In this document: positions 62,172 to 64,000 of the stretch, piece by piece
How positions within the stretch are numbered: position 1 is the stretch's first letter
Layout: the number at the start of each line of letters is the position of its first letter
Source of the DNA: Methylomonas sp. LW13
Lineage (GTDB): Bacteria > Pseudomonadota > Gammaproteobacteria > Methylococcales > Methylomonadaceae
NCBI RefSeq assembly: GCF_016865255.1
Contig: NZ_CP033381.1
Span: 4,402,001 to 4,466,000 of the forward strand
Direction: 5' to 3'
Length of the DNA: 64,000 bases
The notes under the pieces: model-generated
What the model was told of the DNA's origin: nothing
Seen by the model: the letters and a program-made list of their open reading frames with translations, nothing else
The model's database searches: none
Position numbers and translations under genes: made by a program

Positions 62172-64000
62172 TCAGTACTTGATTGAAAAACTTAGAAACC
62201 CGGCGCGGCCGGCTGCCGGCGCTACCCGGCCCTCGAAATAGCCGTAGGGCTGAAAATAATCCTCATCACTGAGATTTTTGACCGTGGCCGCCCATTGGAA
62301 ACGCCCGGTTTCGTAAGCCAACGCCGCGTCGAAGCTGTGGTAGCCGGCGGTTTTAAAGCGATTGTTATTGGATAAATAAGCGCCGGCGCGGGCGTACACG
62401 CCGAAGCCCAAGCTAAAACCTTGCAACTCATCTTGCTGAAAGCGGTAATGCGCCCAGAGCCGCCCGGCATCTTCCGGAACTTGAGCCAAGCGATTGCCGG
62501 CAGCCACCCCGGCTTTGTCGTCCATGAAGCGGGCGTCGGTATGCGCATAGTTTGCCAGCACGCTGAAGCCCTCGACCGGTTGCCAGAGCAAATCCATTTC
62601 GATACCGCGCGAGCGTTGCTGCCCTGCGGCGACCGAACGCCGCAGGAAATCGCTGCTGTCGGTGACCGCGACCTGGCTGCGCTCGATTTGGTACAACGCC
62701 AGTTGGCCGCTGAATTGATTCGCAAAATTGAATTTCAGACCGGTTTCCAGATGATTCGACAATTCCGGGGCCGGCGTATCGACGAAATTGACAAACGGTT
62801 GGCCGCGCATGCCCTCGCTATAAGAAATAAACCAGGAAACCTCGTCGTTTAGGTCGATCACGCCGCCGAGGCGCGGCAACCATTTCAGCGTATCCGTGGT
62901 GACATTTACCCCGGTTTGCGCGTTATTAAAATCGATACCCACCTTGCCCAGCCTAAGACCGGACAGCCAATGCAAACGCCGGTACAGCGTGCTTTGCCAC
63001 TGCAGGTAAGCGCCGTAAGTGAGGTTTTCGATGAACTGATTTTCCCGGCCCGGACCGGGTACGGCATAAGGGGAGTCAAATATCGGTGCGCGCAGATCGA
63101 CCGTACCGACGCCGAATCCTAAGGCGCCGAAATCGCCCTCGATAAAGCCGGCATCTTGCAAACGGCTGTAGTCCGCGCCCAACAACAGATTGTTTTCGCT
63201 AGGACCCAACTTGAAATTGCCCTGTAAATTGCCCAATACGCTGCGTTCATGCTGTTGTTGAAACAATTCGGCGTTCACCAGGGCCCAGCGCGATGCCGAC
63301 AGCAAGGGCCGATCCGCGACCAGGCCATCGCTGCCGAACAGGGTCTGAATTTTCTCGTCGAATTTAGCCTGCGCATAGCGCGCCTTCAGGTTTAAGCGCC
63401 AGCTCGCGGTGAGCTGCCGGTCCAGCGTAGCCCATACCGCATCGGCATCTGAATGGCTATCGGGCAGATTGGCCGGCCCCGGGAACAGATCGGGCCGGGT
63501 AGCAAAATCGCCAGCGATGCTGCCGGTGGCGGGCAAGCCCTGGTACTCCGGTTGCTGCCAACGCGACAGTTTGGCTTGGATCGTCAAACGGGTTTGGTCG
63601 TTATCGGTCAGCGTCAGGGCCGGGTTAAGGTTAAAACGCTGCGTTTCGATTATGTCGATGTTATCTCTGGCGTTGGTATATTCGCCCGTCATGCGCAACA
63701 AAATATTGGCGTTTAGCGGTTGATTGACATCGAAAAACGGCTGATAAAAGCTGTGGCTGCCGATTCTAAAACCCGCTTCGCCGAAGACTTTGGCCTGCGG
63801 CAATTTGGCAAGCAGATTCACCACCCCACCCACCGGCGAGCCCGAACCGCCGCTGTAAAGCAAAGCGTTGGAACCCTTCAGCACCTCGATTCTTTCGATA
63901 TTAATAGTGCTTTCCCGGTCACCGGGGTTGTAGTACTGGGTAAAGCCATCCAGCAGTTGTTCGGAACGAAAACCGCGAATTAATGTGCCTTCGATAACCG
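62172..64000 (-). CDS. TonB-dependent siderophore-type receptor, N-terminus outside the window
   Basis: At least 608 residues, open to the window edge. Plug-domain end: LIRGFRSEQLLDGFTQYYNPG, STINIERIEVLKGSNALLYSG and GGVVNLL. The rest is a 22-stranded barrel with DAVWATLDRQLTASWRLNLKARY, WLSGLRLGKVGIDF and a C-terminal aromatic GFLSFSIKY. It imports iron chelates or other compounds through TonB. It is the upstream neighbour of the VPxPA-CTERM cluster; the gap between them holds the riboswitch, so the surface genes have their own leader. Confidence 0.9.
   Translation of the reverse strand, partial: VIEGTLIRGFRSEQLLDGFTQYYNPGDRESTINIERIEVLKGSNALLYSGGSGSPVGGVVNLLAKLPQAKVFGEAGFRIGSHSFYQPFFDVNQPLNANILLRMTGEYTNARDNIDIIETQRFNLNPALTLTDNDQTRLTIQAKLSRWQQPEYQGLPATGSIAGDFATRPDLFPGPANLPDSHSDADAVWATLDRQLTASWRLNLKARYAQAKFDEKIQTLFGSDGLVADRPLLSASRWALVNAELFQQQHERSVLGNLQGNFKLGPSENNLLLGADYSRLQDAGFIEGDFGALGFGVGTVDLRAPIFDSPYAVPGPGRENQFIENLTYGAYLQWQSTLYRRLHWLSGLRLGKVGIDFNNAQTGVNVTTDTLKWLPRLGGVIDLNDEVSWFISYSEGMRGQPFVNFVDTPAPELSNHLETGLKFNFANQFSGQLALYQIERSQVAVTDSSDFLRRSVAAGQQRSRGIEMDLLWQPVEGFSVLANYAHTDARFMDDKAGVAAGNRLAQVPEDAGRLWAHYRFQQDELQGFSLGFGVYARAGAYLSNNNRFKTAGYHSFDAALAYETGRFQWAATVKNLSDEDYFQPYGYFEGRVAPAAGRAGFLSFSIKY

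Overview
The window looks like chromosomal DNA of a gammaproteobacterial diazotroph. A methanotroph of the Methylomonas/Methylobacter type is my best guess, by inference only: there is no pmo, mxa or rRNA gene here to prove it. Pointers are the gammaproteobacterial gene orders (aat-bpt-efpL; ilvE-waaF-waaC; ygfB-pepP-ubiH divergent from zapA, with 6S RNA downstream of zapA), an Azotobacter-like nifHDKT-fdxN-nifY-lrv operon, and VPxPA-CTERM surface proteins.

Layout. 1-3127: two-component genes, with a QseG-like lipoprotein between two sensor kinases, then an OmpR-type regulator. 3249-5230: aat, bpt and efpL. 5231-8010: a mobile-element scar with a gene broken by a frameshifted IS5-type element, abutting a decayed IS3-family remnant. 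8155-11383: a tight three-gene accessory operon (multi-pass membrane protein, Cys-rich lipoprotein, peptidoglycan-binding lysozyme-like enzyme) that I cannot assign to a described system. 11462-12154: an unknown membrane protein. 12598-16114: an ABC exporter with two DUF3526-like permeases. 16747-19767: ilvE and two LPS heptosyltransferases. 19780-21567: an HD-GYP protein and a shorter relative lacking the catalytic core. 22261-24062: a Wzz-like protein behind a structured leader, and a cupin. 24177-31581: an MdtABC-type RND pump. 31568-36421: a GGDEF-EAL protein, a pilin-like protein and another HD-GYP protein.

36726-44316 is the nif operon, with a NifA site and a sigma-54 promoter readable in front of nifH. 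The nifH-D, D-K and K-T junctions hold hairpin repeats, whereas downstream genes are tightly packed. A DUF1152 gene follows between two long inverted-repeat arms. Then come a membrane protein, an HDOD protein with a GspE/PilB ATPase, 6S RNA, zapA and its partner, ygfB, pepP, ubiH and three less certain genes.

56818-64000 (minus strand) encodes surface proteins: a TonB-dependent receptor (cut by the window edge), three related VPxPA-CTERM proteins, a BNR-repeat protein with a dockerin, and a cohesin-like VPLPG protein. A c-di-GMP-I riboswitch precedes the first VPxPA gene, and a copy of its P3 strand complement lies just downstream. The window also encodes HD-GYP, GGDEF-EAL and degenerate HD-GYP proteins, so c-di-GMP signalling is a recurring theme.

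All calls come from reading sequence and translations by eye; no database search was run.
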